Below are positions 10,997-36,969 of a DNA stretch of 64,000 nt, piece by piece (position 1 is the stretch's first letter; every line of letters begins with the position of its first letter). This DNA is from Gadus chalcogrammus (lineage: Eukaryota > Chordata > Actinopteri > Gadiformes > Gadidae). The stretch covers positions 19,230,521-19,294,520 of the forward strand of contig NC_079431.1 in the NCBI RefSeq assembly GCF_026213295.1. The letters run 5' to 3'. The translations under genes were made by a program, and so were the position numbers. The notes under the pieces are model-generated. The model searched no databases, was not told the origin of the DNA, and worked only from the letters and a program-made list of their open reading frames with translations.

Positions 10997-13900
10997 TAGG
11001 GTTGCCAACTATCAGAAATTAAAATAAGGGACGCTCACCACGGGCCCGACTCCTGTGGGGCGGGGCACCCGCAGCAGTGGTATGTTTTATTTTGTGCTGG
11101 TGTTTTTAGTAAAGGGTTGATCAAGAAAGGAATTAGTCATACTTAAAGCTTGAAATGCTTTATTATCACATAACATTCTCTTATAAAGTGCAGTCAATTA
11201 AATCTTGAATGAAATCTCTTTGTGTGGCGTGTGCAGCAATGAACTTTTAAAATATAAACTAAATAAACGGAGAACTTCATGTTACTTTTTAAGTGCATAA
11301 CTATAGGGACTCTCTTTGAACATTTTTACAAAAAAAAACAGTACAAATAAACAACAAAAACACTTACAAACTTATGTAAAAAAAGAAAGTGCAAAACATT
11401 ACTCCTTCCCTCAACATTACTCCTCCCCTCAAAACTGTTACTTCTTTTTCCAGGTGTACTTCTTGTTACTCCTTGCAGCACTGAGTAACTCTTTGTCTTT
11501 CAAAGCGCTGTTGTAAAACTCTGAACAGGACTGCTCAAAGTTGAGAGTGATCAGCAGCTCACTTCTCATGAGCTCTGTGGAGCACCTATTCCTGCAGTCA
11601 CTCCATTTGTTGGCCATTCTGGAGAAGATCCTTTCCACACATCCAGTGGATGCTGGGATGCTCAGGATGTGTCTGGTGATAGACAGCATGTTTGGCAGGT
11701 CAGCTACTCGAAAGAGAGCCACCAACCTGGCAGCCACACCTTTGGACTTCCATTCATCTTCAGCATCTTCTTTGAGCTTCTTCAGAATGGGTTTTGCTGT
11801 GGAGCATTCATCATAAAGTTCATCCATGTTGACTTTATGGATGACGTAGAGCTTGGTGGTCACCCTCTCAATGTCAGTAAAGGTCATGGTGCCATGGTGC
11901 AGAGAGAGAGGTTGCAGTGAGAACAACCAGTAGTCTTCCGAAAAGTTGAACCATTTCTCAACATATGAGAGTGCTGTGTTGAGGAATACAGTAAAATCTG
12001 CCCTTGCCATGTCAGCATCAAGTGGACGGAGACGCTGCAGCTTCAATTTAGTTAAGTAGCCATAGAACTGTTAATCTCGTCTCTGTGTGAGCTTTTGCTT
12101 GAAGTTTTCCATGATGGAATATAACTCAACACAGGTGGTTTCATCACTCTCCAGCTTCTTTACAACTTCCTCAAAGAGAGAGAGGATATTATTGCAGAAA
12201 AGAAGGTAAACCTCCACAATGTCTCCATCTTCCTCAGTTGAGTCCTCACTGAAATTGAACAATGCTCGAAGTTGTTTGGGACACTCCTCCCCCCAGGCTG
12301 ATGAAGTACGATTTCAGTGCAATCCAGGTTTGCATTAGCCGGGTGATGGCTGGATCAAGGGAGAGCCACCTGGTTGTGACATGTCGCAGAATTTCCTGGA
12401 ACGCAACATCACAAAACCTACAAAACTCTTTGAGTGATTCTCTTCGTTTGGCAGATGTGGAAAAGAAGGCATAGACCTTCAGCACAACATTTTCCACATC
12501 TACAGTGAGCTGGTCAAGAGCATGCTTCACTGTGTTGTGCACAATATGGGCATGGCAGTTTCCTTGCAGCAGATCTTTTTATTACTTCTTCCAGTTGGTG
12601 AAGACAGTCTTGAATTCCATAATTCACATTTGTGTTGTCTGCAGTGCACTAAATGCTGTCACATGATCCAACGATAAGCCAAATTTGTCAAGCGACTGCT
12701 CAATGAGAGCTACAATCCCAGCAGCGGACTCATCTGCATTTTCAATGAAATCCAGCATTTTGTTGGTGACCCCGCATTCTGGACTGAAGTATTGAACAGC
12801 AAGGGGGAACATCTTCCTGTTGCCTTTATTTGATGCATCTGTCTGAATGGAAAATGGGAGGGGTTTATCTGATGTTAGGGCCTTGAGAACATCAGCCACT
12901 GCCTTTGGAGCAAGGACATCTTTAACCACTGCCTCTGCCTTTGTTCTCCCTATACATTTTTTTTTACAATTTTTGAATCCAGGAGAACCTTTTGATTCAG
13001 TTTATGTGCACAGTCAACACTGTTGTAGCTGAGGTTGTGTCTGACTGTGTGGTACACCTGTGTCACCTCAGCTGCGGTAATATAGAGAGGAAGAGTGGGA
13101 TGACATATTGTTGATTAAATTGAACATTTGTCTGCTCCCTGTCTTATGACTTGAAAAGAAGTCAGGTCATCCAAACAGTTAAACCACACTAATAATATAA
13201 TTGATGTAATGATCACTGAACACTGCATTCCTCAAAAATATAAAAATTGTGACACGGAATACACAGAAAGCTCTACAAACATTTTTAATCTAGGAAATGT
13301 ATGTATATTAAAGAATAAAGGTTTTCTTTTAACAAATGTATTTTTTTTTTTATTAACTGTTAATCCATTAGTATGATTTGTTCTTTAAATGGCCATATAT
13401 AATATTTATATACTTCTGTATATTAAATAAATGGTCGTTCATTCGACTTTTAAAACTCAACATCCTAAACAATCAATCAAACCACAACAGTTTACTAAAA
13501 TAGGCTCTGCCCATGCACTGCGATGTTCTGGCAAAAGCACAACCAGATAGGAAATCAATCACAACATAATGTCCCATACCGTATCAACCTCAGGAGATGA
13601 TTGGGGTATGAAGAACTGTGACACTGACGCTTGGGTCTTCTGTGATCTTTCGTGTCTGCAGTGTTGCTCTCCTGTTGCATGCTGTCTGATGTCAGACAGC
13701 CCACCGTGCGCCACTGAAAACACTCGTCGACATATTTTACAACTTGCCTTGTAAACATCTCCATTGACGCTGTCCAGCCAAGGATGTGCGTCTTCCCACT
13801 CACGTCCGTACTTCTGCAAGCGTTTACGCTTTTGAGGACGTGGTGGAGTACCGGGTGTAGCGGGCATTTTTAAAAGGCGCGGGTTTTGTGAGCAGCGCCG

Positions 13901-14198
13901 GTGTGTGGTGTCTGTCGCTAGGCAACCGCGACCACCACACGCATGCGCAGACACACAGATGACCGGAGCGGGTCTTGCGTAGATCCCGCCGCGACAATTT
14001 TGCTGACCGTAGTATTCCCTGTGTTTTGTTTTGATCATTATTGTTAGATTTAGTATTTGTGTGTGTGACAGACATGTGTATTGGACATTTATGGAAATAC
14101 GGAACAAATTGCGTCCCGTATTGGTTCAATACGGGACGCAACATTTAATTGCCAAATAAGGGACGATTCCGTATTTTACGGGACGGTTGGCAACCCTA
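10997..14198 (-). mobile_element. hAT transposon, 3.2 kb, with 8-bp target duplication
   Basis: Ends TAGGGTTGCCAAC and GTTGGCAACCCTA form terminal inverted repeats. CCTGTGGG is duplicated at 10989-10996 and 14199-14206. The unoccupied site, with a single CCTGTGGG, is preserved in the related MITE at about 45050 (reverse strand), which makes the boundaries base-exact. It carries a decayed minus-strand transposase. Confidence 0.93.
11438..13867 (-). pseudogene. hAT transposase with BED zinc finger, frameshifted
   Basis: Read on the minus strand, the first part (about 13867 to 13560) has a basic N-terminus followed by a BED-like finger: SCKICRR with two Cys, then IRQHATGEQH with two His. After about 600 bp without a recognisable frame (intron or decay), transposase segments follow at 12929-12624, 12542-12246, 12262-12071 and 12046-11438 in shifting frames. 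The last contains a typical hAT C-terminal dimerisation region (IPASTGCVERIFSRMANKW). Such an enzyme would cut and rejoin the element's own ends. Several frameshifts and in-frame stops make it inactive as read. Some could be sequencing errors, because other parts of the window show indel noise. Confidence 0.8.
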
Positions 14199-14638
14199 CC
14201 TGTGGGTCTCATTCATTTTTGTGTTTCTCCCCCAAACCCTCCGTCAAAAAAAAGTCCGCCTTTTTACTATCACGGACATGATCCTAATCCGAACCGTATC
14301 CGAAACCGAGGCCCAAAACGGTTATCTGAACCGAACCGTGGACACACTGATCCGTTTCACCACACACACCCTCAACTCTTCAACGATGGCGGCAGCATCT
14401 AAGATATATATATCGCTCTTCTTCTCTGGCTTTTATTTTTATTGGCGTTTCGGCGCTCTGGTGACGGGGCAGCCAGCTGGCGACGATGAATGATGACGTA
14501 CCTGAAACCGAGTGGCGTCTCATTTCATAGGGGAAAGATCTCAGCCCTTGGCCCTTACACTTGCAAGTGCTAGGGTTAAGACAAAGACAAAGACAAAGAC
14601 AAAGCAAAAGGGGCAAGGGGAAGAATCGAGATTCGGCC

Positions 14639-15558
14639 ATAGTTTTGGAGAGGTTATACCCCAAACATATAAAACTAAACGATCCTTCCATTTCATATGA
14701 ATACAGCATCAACTATAAACCTCTTTATGTAATGATCTGTCTACTAAATATTCTTAGAAGATTGGACCAATTATTTGTGTTTATATTATTACGTTATATC
14801 TATCACTCTGTATTGGTGAAACTTGCTGCCTATGGTGAATGAGATGATGTAGGTGTGTTTATAAATGCAACAGATAATAATTATTAAAACATATCCAATA
14901 ATAACCGCTACTAAATATTTTTCTTTATTTCGAAAACTTTGTTTTGTTTTGTTGCATAATTATGACCTAACCGACTATTATACATGCGGAACAATCCATG
15001 GGTGGTTGTTTGGGTAGGGACTCGTTTGGCTGCTGCACACAACACACAGCATGGAGGACGTATGAGGATGTCCCACAACGGTTCATGGTATACCCCACTC
15101 AAGAAGCATCAGGGATCCGTTATCATAAACGGATGGCATTGACACTATAGTGTAAGCTATACGATCCTTCTGTTTTGAATTCACTCCATAACTTGCATTT
15201 ATTAAAAGGAACTAAAAAAAAAAACAATCTTATGTCGTAATAGATTGTTGCATTTCTCTCACAATGAGAAATGGTTTGCTGGAGATGGCTGACTTCATCT
15301 GTCTATGGTGGACCTGTGTATACGATCAGACTGAGTAATTGTATCACCAAGGGAGAACTATCATAAACTAAAGATCGTTATGATCTTAATGTGTAGCTCG
15401 TTATTCTGATCAACCTGACTTAGTTGAGAAATTCCTTCCTGTGGAAAACTTCCAAAGAAAGTCAATCAATAATCATATGAATGTGCACACACTGTATGTG
15501 TGAATTCAATATTCAATCATTTTGTATTCGACAGGTCTTGATTCAGAGGGGTGTGAAG
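14639..15558. other. upstream region of gtpbp8
   Basis: No gene seen. 14929-14966 is an inverted copy of a short stretch at about 19835-19872 (CATAATTATGCAACAAAACA). A possible splice acceptor (ATTCGACAG) lies at 15527-15535, so the first coding exon may be preceded by an untranslated exon. I cannot point to a promoter. Confidence 0.4.
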
Positions 15559-29893
<14,335 letters not shown>

Positions 29894-30160
29894 AACCATG
29901 TGAACTAAGATATTGTATAAACACGCATTTTTTGATGTTTTTGTTCATAATATTAATTAAGTATGTCATGAACGCTCTCTCTCTTGCCTGTATTTTGTAT
30001 CTCTCACACTCACTGATGTCTCTCATTCTATATTTTTCTCTAGTCTCACTCATACTCATCTCTTGCTTACACTATGATGAGGATCATTGTTAAAAAATCT
30101 AAAAGATGCAGTATACAGGATTTACATTTAAGCTATTTTGTAAACATGTTGGATTTGTTG

Positions 30161-30166
30161 AATAAA
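30161..30166 (+). terminator. gtpbp8: polyadenylation signal of gtpbp8 (copy A)
   Basis: AATAAA about 270 bp downstream of the stop codon, the first good signal in the 3' UTR. Confidence 0.55.
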
Positions 30167-30169
30167 TGA

Positions 30170-31108
30170 AAACTGTAAATACTGCAGCTTTATTTTTGTG
30201 TTGACTACTTTATATTTACTTTCAACATGAACAAAGTTTAAAAGCCCTAGTGTTTGCATTTGGACAATCTGTGCCAGGTCTGCTAAAGATGTTGAGCCCC
30301 CTTTCTTTTTCAGTGTCCTATTTCTAGAAAGACTCCACCTCTAGAGCCTATATTCCTTGTCTGGAGATGGAGGATCTTTATATGTGTTAACTCCAAGCTA
30401 TTGATAAATGTGGGATAATGACACATGCATTCATGTCTTTTCCTGGACACAACTAACATCAGACCTGCACCGCATGTTCAGGTTTGGGGTATGTTAAATG
30501 TCTAAACATGTAAGCAATGCTGTGCTTTGTTTCCTGGTATTTTAATGAGCTTCATAGCAGTATTGAAATGGAATTTTGGAAAGATAAGCGTTTACAATCA
30601 GGGACGCTGTAGTTAGGCCTGATGTTAACAAAGAAAGGTTGGCATGCATAAGGCTATGGCAATGGGTTGGCTGCGGAGATTCATCTATACATACTATCTG
30701 TAGGACTCTGCACTTCAATGTTCGGAAACAACTCTCTTTTCTACAACCTGTCCATTATTACTGTGAGGGGAACAAGGGCATTCATTTCATTGTCATTGTC
30801 ACATTAATTGAGTATGCAAAAGGCCAGACATTCATGATAGGCGTGTCAGACCGGCTTGCATGGAGTTTAGACTGATAACTCCCAATTTATAATTCTGCCT
30901 CTCAACCCTAATGTCATCACGGCATCCCTAAGCAATATGTCTAAACCCAACTTTCTCCAAAATAAGTGTTTGCAAATAAAAACTAGATTACATTTTCTAC
31001 TATCTCTTCCAATGTCTCATCATGTTCACTGTAAGCTTTATGGAAAGCTGACAATACTGAATTAATAATCAATCATAAAATATACATCTGTATCATAGAC
31101 ATCTACTT
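30170..31108. other. intergenic between gtpbp8 and slc10a2
   Basis: I see no conserved coding segment or RNA gene. The sequence is AT-rich and repeated in the second copy. Confidence 0.4.
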
Positions 31109-31265
31109 GGGAGACCCGGTGGTTCACCGAGTAGAGCGGTCCTGATCGCAGAAGACCCGGGTTTGATTCTTGCCAGTGGTCCTTTGCTGTATGTCCTCCC
31201 CTCTCTCCTGTACCTTCCTGTCTATCTCACCCTATCATAAAGCATAAAAAGGCACAAGGCAAAAC
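31109..31265 (+). mobile_element. tRNA-derived SINE-like element, copy A
   Basis: GGGAGACCCGGTGGTTCACC followed by GAGTAGAGCGG resembles a tRNA head with an A box. GGGTTTGATTCT, about 35 bp on, resembles a B box. A pyrimidine-rich body (CCTCCCCTCTCTCCTGTACC) and an A-rich end follow. No intact tRNA fold is expected. Confidence 0.5.
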
Positions 31266-31351
31266 TCACTACTTATTTGCTTTATATTTATAATTTGGGA
31301 CCAGTCCAAAGTATAAATATTTTGTTCATCATTTGTTTCTCCCTGCTTTAT

Positions 31352-32915
31352 CAGGGTGTCCGCGGAGGGTCTTAAAAGTCTTAAAAGTCTTATAATTCAT
31401 TCTTCTAAATAGCTAAGGCCTTAAAAAGTCTTAAATATATTTCGTCAAAAATGTCATATGCTGGTTCTAAATTTATAACTCCGGCAGGTCTTAAATTGTT
31501 CGGCAGGGCAGGGTTTATTTATTTATTTATTTTCTCGCGGCTGGACTGTTTCGGGAAGGAGGATGTACGAGGGGCTACTTATCTTGCTAGCCTGCATATA
31601 TAACGGATCGCTGCGCGCTTGCTAGCTAGGTCTTGCCACAATGGGTAAATGCAAGTTCAACGTCAGTTGGCTGGAAGACGTCCGTTTCCGAGGTTGGCTA
31701 GCGTCCGTTGCCAACCCAGAACAGGCCAGATGCATTCCGTGCAAAAGTAAGCCTACATTCAAGCTCGGCACCATGGGGATTAGGCTGTCGTCAGCCATAT
31801 GCAGAGCCAAAAACATAAAACCTCTGCCAGGAGCCACACACAGACCCCAGCCATTTCTACGTTTGCCATCTCTGCTGCGGCCGGTGGCGCCGCAGACGGT
31901 CCGCAGCTGCTAGCACTGACTCTGAGGGTAGCATTGGTGCGACACCAACACTGAAAGCGGAGGTGTCTTGTGGATTCTAAACACAGTGTCAAGCACCAGT
32001 CCTACAACTCAAATGAGGGGATAGGAGATCTCTTCGGTATTTGATGTTCCCTGACTCTCAAATCGCGAGCACCTTTACTGCTGGAAGGGACAAAACGGCG
32101 TATATTAACTCGCTTCGGACCAGCCCCTTTCATCCGAAACGAGGCGAAATTGCAGCGCACAAGGCCACAAGCACGCCACCCTAGCCATATTATGGGCAAC
32201 CGTGTTCCTGGCTGTGATTTGAACTTTGTGATTCCTCGTAGGGAGTTCATAATAATACATTGCTCGCCTTGGATGACAATACACCCGCTCTCCGTGCTTT
32301 GGGGGGCGGCGAATTATATATATGCATAAGGGTGGAGGGGGGGTCCAATGACGCGAGGAACATCGCCATGCGCCAGCCTAAAAGCCAGCTTTATGTGGAA
32401 CGCGGCATTATCGTGTGAACCTAGGGCAGGCAGGGACACACCACACTGTGTTCCCACTAATTGAATCCTAAAGGAGCGTCGTTGGTGGACATTAACTTGT
32501 GTCTGAGAGTTGCGGCTCGTCGCCAGTGCTTTCCCAAGAAACAGCCTGGGTATGATTCAACGCGGTCGTGCTGTATACCCCCCAGGTCTTACTGAAGGCA
32601 ATTAACTACCATAATACGTGCATGGTGCACACCCAAATTAACATAATGTAGGCACGCACCAGTGCACCTCCAAGGGAAAAAGTTAGTCCTGGAAGCCCAC
32701 TGTGGACTATCACTTTATGTTTCAATGAACAGACAGAAGTCAAACTTGAATGAGTCTCATTGAGTTGACACCCATGCTATGCTTGGGTTGTAATACACGC
32801 GGGATCCCCCCCACCATTGCGTGTTTATGGTCCTTAATTTTCATTCATTCAAGGGGGTATAAAAAAAGGTTCTTAAAAAGTCTAAATTTGACTTGCTGCA
32901 ACTGCAGATACCCTG
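31352..32915 (+). mobile_element. hAT element with GGTCTTAAAAAGTCTTAAAT-type ends, copy A
   Basis: Begins CAGGGTGTCCGCGGAG with repeated GTCTTAAAA motifs and ends with more GTCTAAATTTG-type motifs and GATACCCTG. CCCTGCTTTAT stands at both borders (31341-31351 and 32911-32921). This 11-bp direct repeat can contain the hAT 8-bp duplication TGCTTTAT. The interior is noisier and longer than in the second copy (1,564 against 1,441 bp), with many small insertions. Confidence 0.8.
31641..32220 (+). pseudogene. BED-finger hAT transposase remnant, copy A
   Basis: Starts MGKCKFNVSWLEDVRFRGWL, an N-terminus common to this fish hAT family. A Cys pair (CIPC) follows, and later in another frame the HMQSQKH-type His pair of a BED finger. 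The frame is broken several times here. In the second copy a longer stretch is readable. Confidence 0.7.
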
Positions 32916-33020
32916 CTTTATGGTGAATGGGGCGGTGCACTCGGTGCACTCGTTCTCCAGAACACCTCCCAACCACATGACGGTGATGATGGCGATACCT
33001 GGATTGGAAGGGATGAGTCC
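32916..33020 (-). other. short antisense open segment of unknown nature
   Basis: On the minus strand, a pyrimidine tract and CCAATCCAG acceptor-like site precede a frame reading IAIITVMWLGGVLENECTEC, which continues to TIKQ at the hAT border. I do not recognise it. It may be an exon relic of another gene interrupted by the hAT element, or chance. It is repeated unchanged at about 55920-56024. Confidence 0.25.
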
Positions 33021-33372
33021 AATAAAAAAGGTTTTTAAGAGCACATAAAATAAACAATAAAGTAAGAATATGGTGCAATGTCCTTTATCAGAACAAAGTT
33101 GAAACGTCAATGCTGCTCTTTTAATGAATGACCCTGTTGGACTGACCCCATAAAAACTAGCAGGTTATGGTTAATTTTTGATTTTTCTCGCTTCTTCTGT
33201 CAATTGGAAGCGGTTGTGGGAAAGTCGTTAAATACCCACAGAGAGAGGGTTCTTTCCTCATTGTCTCTTGTGGTGCTTCGGCTTCAGGGAGATAAGAACT
33301 AACTTGAAACAAAGAAACCTACGAGCTGTTTTAAGGACCCGCTACTTTTTACCATCAAACCACTTTTTTAGG

Positions 33373-36112
33373 ATGGCCGCCGCTGTCGAGTGCCTGCGAA
33401 ATGCCACAAGATGTTCGGGCACAGACTGTCTTGTTCCCCCCAGTAACTTCAATGACATCCTGAGCCTTGTGCTTAGCGTGGTGCTCACGATCATGCTGGC
33501 CATGGTGATGTTTTCCATGGGCTGCACGGTGGACTCTACCAAGCTGTGGGGACACATCAGGAGGCCCTGGGGCATCTTCATTGGCTTCCTCTGCCAGTTT
33601 GGCATCATGCCCTTCACTGCCTTCGCCCTATCCTTTGCATTCAACGTTTTGCCTGTGCAGGCCATAGCCATCATCATCATGGGCTGCTGCCCCGGTGGCG
33701 CCAATTCCAATATCATCTGCTACTGGCTGGATGGAGACATGGACCTCAGGTGAGATATCCACATTGGAGTGTTGGCTGTTTGGGTGGGTGGTTGGTTGGT
33801 TGGTTGATGGTTGGTTGTTTGGTTGGTTGCCTGGATGGGTGGGTAGGTGGTTGGTTGGTTTGTTGCGTGGTTAATGATTGGATGGTTGGTTGGTTGGTTG
33901 GTTGGTTGGTTGGTTGGTTGGTTGGTTTGTTGCGTGGTTAATGATCGGATGGTGGTGGTTGGTAGGAGTGTTGTGTGGTTGGTTGGTTGGTTGGTTTGTT
34001 ACGTGGTTAATGATTGGATGGTTGGTTGGTTGGAGTGGTGCGTGGTTGGTTGGTTGGTTTGTTTGTTGCGTGGTTAATGATTGGTTGGTTGGTTGGTTGG
34101 TTGGAGTATTGCGTGATTGGTTGGTTGGTTTGTTGCGTGGTTATTGATTGGATGGTTGGTTGGTTGAAGTGGTGTGGTTGGTTGGTTGGTTGGTTGGTTG
34201 GTTTGTTGCATGGTTACAATTAGAAGGTTGTTTGGTTGGAGCCGGCGTGGTTGGTTGGTTTGCTGCGTGGTTAATGATTGGATGGTTGGTTGGTTGGAGT
34301 GGTGCGTGGTTGGTTGGTTGGTTGGTTGATTGGATATGTGGGTGGGTTGGTTGCTGGGCTGTTTGTTGGAGGGATGGATCATGGTGGGTTGGGTTTGTGG
34401 GTGGGAGGGTGGTTAATGATTGGTTGGTTGGTTGGTTGGTTGGTTGATGTTGTTTTGTTGGGGTGTTTGTATGATTGGTTTAACGGTTGTTTGGATGCAT
34501 GGTTGGTCGGTTTATTTAGAAATTAACCAAAGGACAAATACTTATTTACCTCAGTGCTGTAATATAATGCAGAAATAGCATCATTCCCTGATCAAATGCG
34601 CGTAACAACTTTTACAAGCATTTGTTACTGGCACTGGTTGGCTCACTGACTGCCCGTTGCCCAATGTTCCCAGTGGTTGCTTCATTTCTGACTATATAAA
34701 TCCTATTCCAGTATAAGCATGACGGCCTGCTCCTCCATCTTGGCAATGGGTATGATGCCCCTCTGCCTCCTCATCTACACGTCAGTGTGGACTTCCTCAG
34801 ACAGCATCCAGATCCCCTACGACAGCATCGGTAAGCATGCAGACGCCACCGTTCTGACTGGACTGTCATTCTCCCTGGTCCAGCTCCTCTCGTTCAATTA
34901 CTGTGACACCAATAAAGTCAAATGTTACCATAAGCATCAAAACCGATGCTTTGTGTTCGTTACATTCTTTATCAAATTATGAATTAAATAATGGCGAGTG
35001 TGTGATCCAAATCCTTTTGCTCAAATAACTTAACTTTACTGTTATTAAAATGTTTTAATATTAATTTATTGTTGTTAACTTTTGCCTTTTGGAGTGCTTA
35101 GGGGGTTTATCAGAGGACCTTATATGGGTCTCTGACTGTTCTCTGCCATCTTTCAGGTATCACCCTGGTGGCTCTGCTCATCCCTGTGACTCTGGGCATG
35201 TACCTCAAGCACAAAAAACCTGTGCTGGCCAAAAAGATCCTCAAGGTGACCATACTTTCCTATTTATGTTGAATTTTGACCCATTGTACAATATTGAAAT
35301 ACCCATTCAACTGTCATTAAACATATCAATTAAATGGTGTTATTCAATATCTGACCCTGTTCAAACATTCAAATACTGAACTGTAAAAATACATACATAT
35401 ATTGCCTTCTGCTGGCCGTATGCTTGTACTGCAGTTCTCATAAACCCAGAGTGTGATTAGCCTTACAAGCCGTTTTGGCTTGTAAGGCTAATCATACTAA
35501 CACCTGGTGGTATAATATGTCCCGTTTAAGAGTTTCCCATTTCAAACTCTCATGTTCACATTGAACCCTGAATCATTAGCAATTGAGCAACATATTCCAC
35601 TATTGTTATAAGAATTTAATGGATTTCATTAATATATGACACTGTTTGCAGGGGCTTGTGTGAGTTAGGTTTTGTGAACTATATTGCTGCTAAAAATTAC
35701 AGTTATTTTTTTCAGATTGCTGCTATTATCTTAAATAAACATTTGAGTAATGCGTTTTCTATCCATCTTCGGGCTAAATCTTTGAAATGTTGGTGAGTGG
35801 CCAAATGTGACGGTTGTGATTGTGGTTCTTCTGTCCAGGTGGGATCCATCTTGGGCTTCATTCTTATCATCATCATCGCCGTGGTGGGGGGCGTTCTTTA
35901 CCAGTCGTCCTGGACCATATCCCCCTCGCTTTGGATCATCGGGACCATCTACCCTTTCATCGGCTGTGGCATGGGCTTCGCCATGGCCCGATTTGTTGGT
36001 CAGCCCTGGTTCAGGTACGGCGGTCATCGCTTCCCGGTTGAATTGACTAGGGGCCAAGACCTTCCCTAAAGTACTGTTTAGTAAAATATACTTTTATCTT
36101 TGCTATGGGTTG

Positions 36113-36167
<55 letters not shown>

Positions 36168-36969
36168 GTTGGTGTGTACAAGGCCACCTGCAGATCAACC
36201 TAACCCTAACCCTAGTGAGGGGTTTAATGCCTTGCTCAGCGACCCAAGGGCAGGGCACTAATTAACAGAACAACAAATGTGCATCGTATTTAGTCTTTGC
36301 CTCTTGGCGCCCCTCATGTTTTAGATGTCGAACCATCGCCCTGGAGACAGGCTTCCAGAACGCCCAGCTGTGCAGCACCATCGTCCAGCTGTCGTTCGCA
36401 CCCGAGGAACTTGAAGTCATGTTCGCCTTCCCACTCATCTATAGCATATTCCAGCTCGTGGTCGCAGTGATGTTCGTAGGAGGTGAGAGTAAAACATTAT
36501 TTCATTGCCCTCAATAAAAAATCCAGTCTTATTGATTTGACTAATTAATCAGGTTCATCTCGAAATGTATTTTGGTAGGTTATTTAAAAAAAATTCCTAT
36601 TTTGATGGCATATTTTTTTATTTATTGTACTTTTGCTGTCATGCTCCTTAAGGGCTAGCTGGTTGTCCATAAAGGACAATTTACAAGCTAGTATTCATCT
36701 AGGTAAATGTTAGTCCAACAATCCAACAGGTATTTATTTCAAATATTGATCATATGCTTCCCCCCAAAACAGGCTATCAGGGATACAAGAGGATGATTGG
36801 CCGAGGGTCTGATAAGGATGGCGAAGCTCCAGCGTCGTGGGAAGATGGAGAGTCTAAGAATACAGAAGAAAAACAAGAATACTCTATGAATAATGGCGGA
36901 TTTGAGCATGATGCGAATGACAAATCGAATGAAGCAGCAAAGGCTGTATACACGATGACTGACTTGTGA
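33373..36969 (+). CDS. slc10a2: ileal sodium/bile acid cotransporter (ASBT), 6 exons, copy A
   Basis: Exons: 33373-33749, 34712-34830, 35157-35245, 35839-36014, 36325-36482, 36773-36969. All have GT/AG borders and add up to 371 codons plus stop (human ASBT 348). It is a Na+-coupled bile-salt importer of apical enterocyte membranes. Family marks: N-glycosylation site NAT (10-12), VMFSMGC (45-51), GIMPFT (77-82), CCPGGANSN (105-113), DGDMDL (120-125), IPYDSIG (160-166) and [13 protein letters not shown] (259-271). The last includes E261 and N266, which match the Na+-site residues of mammalian ASBT. Several hydrophobic segments fit a polytopic membrane protein. The acidic C-tail [11 protein letters not shown] resembles the ASBT rather than the NTCP tail and is longer than in human. 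I chose the Met before [13 protein letters not shown] because upstream in-frame sequence is not conserved. No disrupting change seen. Confidence 0.93.
33778..34512 (+). repeat. (GGTT)n-based minisatellite in slc10a2 intron 1, copy A
   Basis: Over 700 bp of GGTTGGTT runs broken by GTTTGTTGCGTGGTTAATGA and similar spacers, forming irregular higher-order units. The WLVG-repeat frames across it are artefacts. The second copy differs by a few repeat units only. Confidence 0.95.
35455..35493. repeat. perfect 17-bp hairpin in slc10a2 intron 3, copy A
   Basis: GATTAGCCTTACAAGCC, a 5-nt loop GTTTT, then the exact reverse complement. No family assigned. Confidence 0.85.
36118..36168 (+). repeat. (GT)n-(G)n microsatellite, slc10a2 intron 4, copy A
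   Basis: A GT run followed by a G run. The G-run length differs between the two copies. Confidence 0.9.

Larger units (their letters stand above)
10567..14365 (-). mobile_element. hAT-type MITE, copy 1, split by a second hAT
   Basis: The sequence CAGGCCTGCAGCGGATTCGA...GATCCGTTTCACCAC is the reverse complement of the cleaner copy at 44890-46139, where an 8-bp duplication is visible. Here the hAT at 10997-14198 interrupts it, and I could not find its own target duplication. No coding capacity of its own. Confidence 0.75.
10139..14638. mobile_element. outer DNA transposon of a three-layer nest
   Basis: The left end GGCCCAATCTCAATACTTCC is matched at the right by the reverse complement of GGCCGAATCTCGATTCTTCC (14607-14638). 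The similarity continues through CCCTTACCCCTT against CCCTTGCCCCTTT. I found no clear target duplication. Its own body is only about 430 bp on the left and 270 bp on the right. The rest is the hAT MITE inserted into it. A short AAGACA tandem run lies near the right end (14579-14605). Superfamily not assigned. Confidence 0.6.

Noticed and set aside
31109..31200. A functional tRNA gene
   Set aside because: The A- and B-box-like motifs are present, but flanking stem pairing is poor and the body continues as a SINE-like sequence.
33268..33372. Upstream in-frame Met as the slc10a2 start (161-residue first exon)
   Set aside because: The added residues do not resemble ASBT N-termini. The Met at 33373 begins the conserved glycosylated N-terminus at the expected distance.
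33778..34526. Frames reading WLVGWLVG as a possible repetitive membrane protein (also in the second copy)
   Set aside because: They derive from the GGTT minisatellite inside slc10a2 intron 1.
36198..36213. CTAACCCTAACCCTAG as an interstitial telomere repeat
   Set aside because: Only about two and a half units, too short to support a telomeric origin.
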